A DNA stretch of 64,000 nt from Anniella stebbinsi. Its lineage: Eukaryota > Chordata > Lepidosauria > Squamata > Anniellidae. The notes below the pieces were generated by a model. It did no database searches. It was not told the DNA's origin and saw nothing but the letters and a program-made list of their open reading frames with translations. A program made the translations under genes and the position numbers. The DNA lies in contig JARDYH010000001.1 in assembly GCA_029215795.1 (NCBI GenBank), positions 356,586,154 through 356,650,153 on the forward strand, read 5' to 3'. Positions 61,599-64,000 of this stretch are shown here, in pieces (within the stretch, counting starts at the first letter, position 1; each line of letters opens with the position of its first letter).

Positions 61599-64000
61599 GG
61601 TGCCACTTTCCTATTCATTCAGTGAGCCCAAGGAGCTCTTTTTCTTGTCGGATGAAAAATAATGGAAAAAATGTATTTTATATTCATTTTGGAAATAAAA
61701 TATTCAAGTTTTGGGGTGCTGGTGCTGGCAATGGACTGAATGCATGCCATTTGTCCTGTAAGTTATCACCCAAATTCTTAATTTGTTGCTGTCTCCCAGC
61801 AGTAGCGCAAAAACATGTCCATGTAGACTTTTCAGAATTGAGAACCCTTTGGTATTCTAAATATCCACTGGAACACAAATGCTGAAGAGGTTACAAAAAA
61901 ATTACTGATCTCACTTCCAGTAATGGTATTGTCAAGTTTTGAGTGTAAGGGCTATAGATTAATGTGTGATCTCATCTTAGTTCAATTACATTTTTCTTGG
62001 AAACCTTCCCCAATAAGCCAGCTAAGCATTTATCATAAAGTTTCAGCTTTTTGTAAGAGGACAACATGAAGCAGCTATATTTCCATACATGCTTCATTCA
62101 CACTATCTGCAGCTTTATAGTCAGTGATGGAGGGATCAGATGTAGACAAAAGAAAGTATTTCTGGACAATAAGTATTTCAAGAGCAGCATGAATTTCCCC
62201 TTCTATGAGTTTCAATATGCAGTAAAACATTTTTGCTACCAAAGATGCTTTAATGTGAAAAAATGTATAATATGTGTCTTTCCCTCTTAAAACCAAATAG
62301 GAATATCTGTGCACAAGGTTTACTAGAGCTTGAGAGGGAAGAGGCTGAAGTTAAAAGCTGGGCACATCCACCCCTCTTCCCCTCCCTTTTATCTATTATC
62401 TTCTACCAGCTGTCACCCACTTTAGTCTTTACTAGATGAGCATTTCTGCAGTAGCCCAGAGACCTAAAGGGTAGAATTATAATGCATTTCTCCTCAATGC
62501 TTTCATTTTAACATATATTTTGCAGGTATTAAAACCCACCTCTAGAGTTAAAAACAGCCCTGACAAAGTGAAAGTGCATGAAATCTAGAGATTTATCGTT
62601 TTTGAAAATTGAATTGATTTATTACAACATCAACAACAGAAAAGATGCTAAGGAACAGTTTTGCTGTTCTCAAATAACTAAAACCTGAAGGTAAATAAAC
62701 AACAAAATAAATGCATCTAGCCATCAGAGATGGGATGGGGGAGAAATCAATTTGGTTTGCACATTAGCACCAACTGACATAACTCACACTTCTCAAATTA
62801 ATATGCAATTATCTTTCAGTTTTTTACAATGCGGTTCTCCAACCCAAAAATTGCACACAAAAATGTGCACACTTGGAGAATTGCGCAAAAATAGGCATGA
62901 CCTACGTCTTACTTAAGTATTTATACATATTCATGCTTTGGTTAACAATATATAACCGAACTATGTTATCTGTGAAAATCTTTCACATATGCTTTAAAAT
63001 TAAAATGTTTATTTTGGATATTTATATCATGGATTTATGGCTTAATATTATGAGCTACTTTATCAAGTATTAATCTAAGATACTGCTGGCACTAGTCTAG
63101 TTGTTACAGAAGCTGTAGTTGTGCTTCGTATTTTCATTGACAATATCCCAACTCCTTGGCTCAAGAATCCATTTTAACTCAAGAGTCTCTAGGCAAAGAC
63201 TTGAATTAGCAATGTTCCAGTTTGCACTCTTAGGCCATTGTTATCCCAGCTCTTGATATAATGAATATCAAATAGGGATGAACAAATCTGTTAGGTTCGC
63301 TTTCTTCCACACACATTTTTTTAAAAAAATCTCAAGTTGTTTCAGTCCCCTGTATGAAAAAAATGGCAAATTTTGGTAAGTTCTTATATTAAAACCCCAA
63401 ACATTCTCCCATTCCTGTTTTTTTATCATCACTGACAAACCTAGAAACTCTGGGTTGTTTAAGGGTTAAACAACCCGGAGTTAACCAGTAGATGCTCATG
63501 GGTTAAATGAAAGTGGAAGTGATGAGCATGTGAGACACAGCACGCTTACTCACTACAGATCGCCACCAACCCATGGTTTAAACAACATATGGATTATCAC
63601 CACATGCAAACGATACACGGACCAGGCATCATCAGTGGGATATTCTAACATATGAAAAATATAGCTCTATGGTTTTGCAACAAAATGTACACAGTTGTTT
63701 TTCTATATAGCTTGCCTTTGAAATTCAAAACTTGATTATCCAGTACGTGTTGATTTGTCAGTTTTGGACAGAGCACTTCTGTAGAATAGTAATTCTTATA
63801 TTCATTATTTCAGTAGTTCCAGGTAATTTGTAATTAAAAAAAGATTATGGTTGTAAACCAATACCTGTAAGAATACAATTAAGAAATTACTTCAATGAGA
63901 AATATGAATTTAAGGGAGAATAATATGGCTTAATATTCATTCTCAGCATAAGATGGAAATTCGTAAGAGACCTAATATATCAGAAAGATGTCATTAATAT
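61599..64000. other. Intron 1, window end, nothing recognised
   Basis: AT-rich. A short self-complementary patch GGGTTGTTTAAGGGTTAAAC lies near 63453; no exon 1 sequence was seen. Confidence 0.45.

Overview
The window is nuclear DNA of a vertebrate. It carries ten consecutive coding exons, all on the minus strand, of one spliced gene whose product matches MRCK-beta (CDC42BPB), a Cdc42-binding serine/threonine kinase of the DMPK/ROCK (AGC) family. Splice sites and reading phase run without a break from the exon at 50803-50712 to the exon at 4679-4560: 1,332 coding bases, 444 codons. They cover the end of the N-terminal extension, the whole kinase domain, the AGC C-terminal tail and the start of the coiled coil. 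The first exon lies beyond base 64000 and the rest of the gene beyond base 1. Everything else is intron.

The repeat content points to a sauropsid and most likely a squamate reptile: CR1-type LINEs, L2-like tails, tRNA-derived SINEs, many short palindromic DNA transposon remnants and full-length DIRS retrotransposons. This is inference from repeat style; the species cannot be fixed from the window.

Layout by gene order (right to left): 64000-50804, end of intron 1, repeat-poor on the right, with foldback elements around 54.8-55.5 kb and 57.6-58.3 kb. 50711-42061, intron 2, with nested CR1 copies, SINEs and a hAT-type element with an 8-bp target duplication. 41976-26641, intron 3 (15.3 kb), holding DIRS element 2 (27264-33345), another hAT-type foldback with a perfect 8-bp duplication, and L2-like pieces. 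26545-16651, exons 4-8 and short introns with nested SINE/foldback insertions. 16650-7657, intron 8, almost filled by DIRS element 1 (9276-15169). 7577-4560, exons 9-11. 4559-1, start of intron 11, with a CR1 copy and a 228-bp palindromic element.

The two DIRS elements are the most notable content. Both lie in the same direction as the host gene and encode Gag, reverse transcriptase/RNase H/methyltransferase-like protein and a tyrosine recombinase. They have inverted terminal repeats and an internal region complementary to both ends, the arrangement used by DIRS elements to make a circular intermediate. Element 1 has no disabling stop within any of its three protein domains. Element 2 has one stop inside gag and one inside the recombinase but identical terminal repeats. 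In both copies the RT frame is +1 relative to gag with no usable AUG, and the recombinase is in the gag frame, which stays almost completely open underneath the RT gene.
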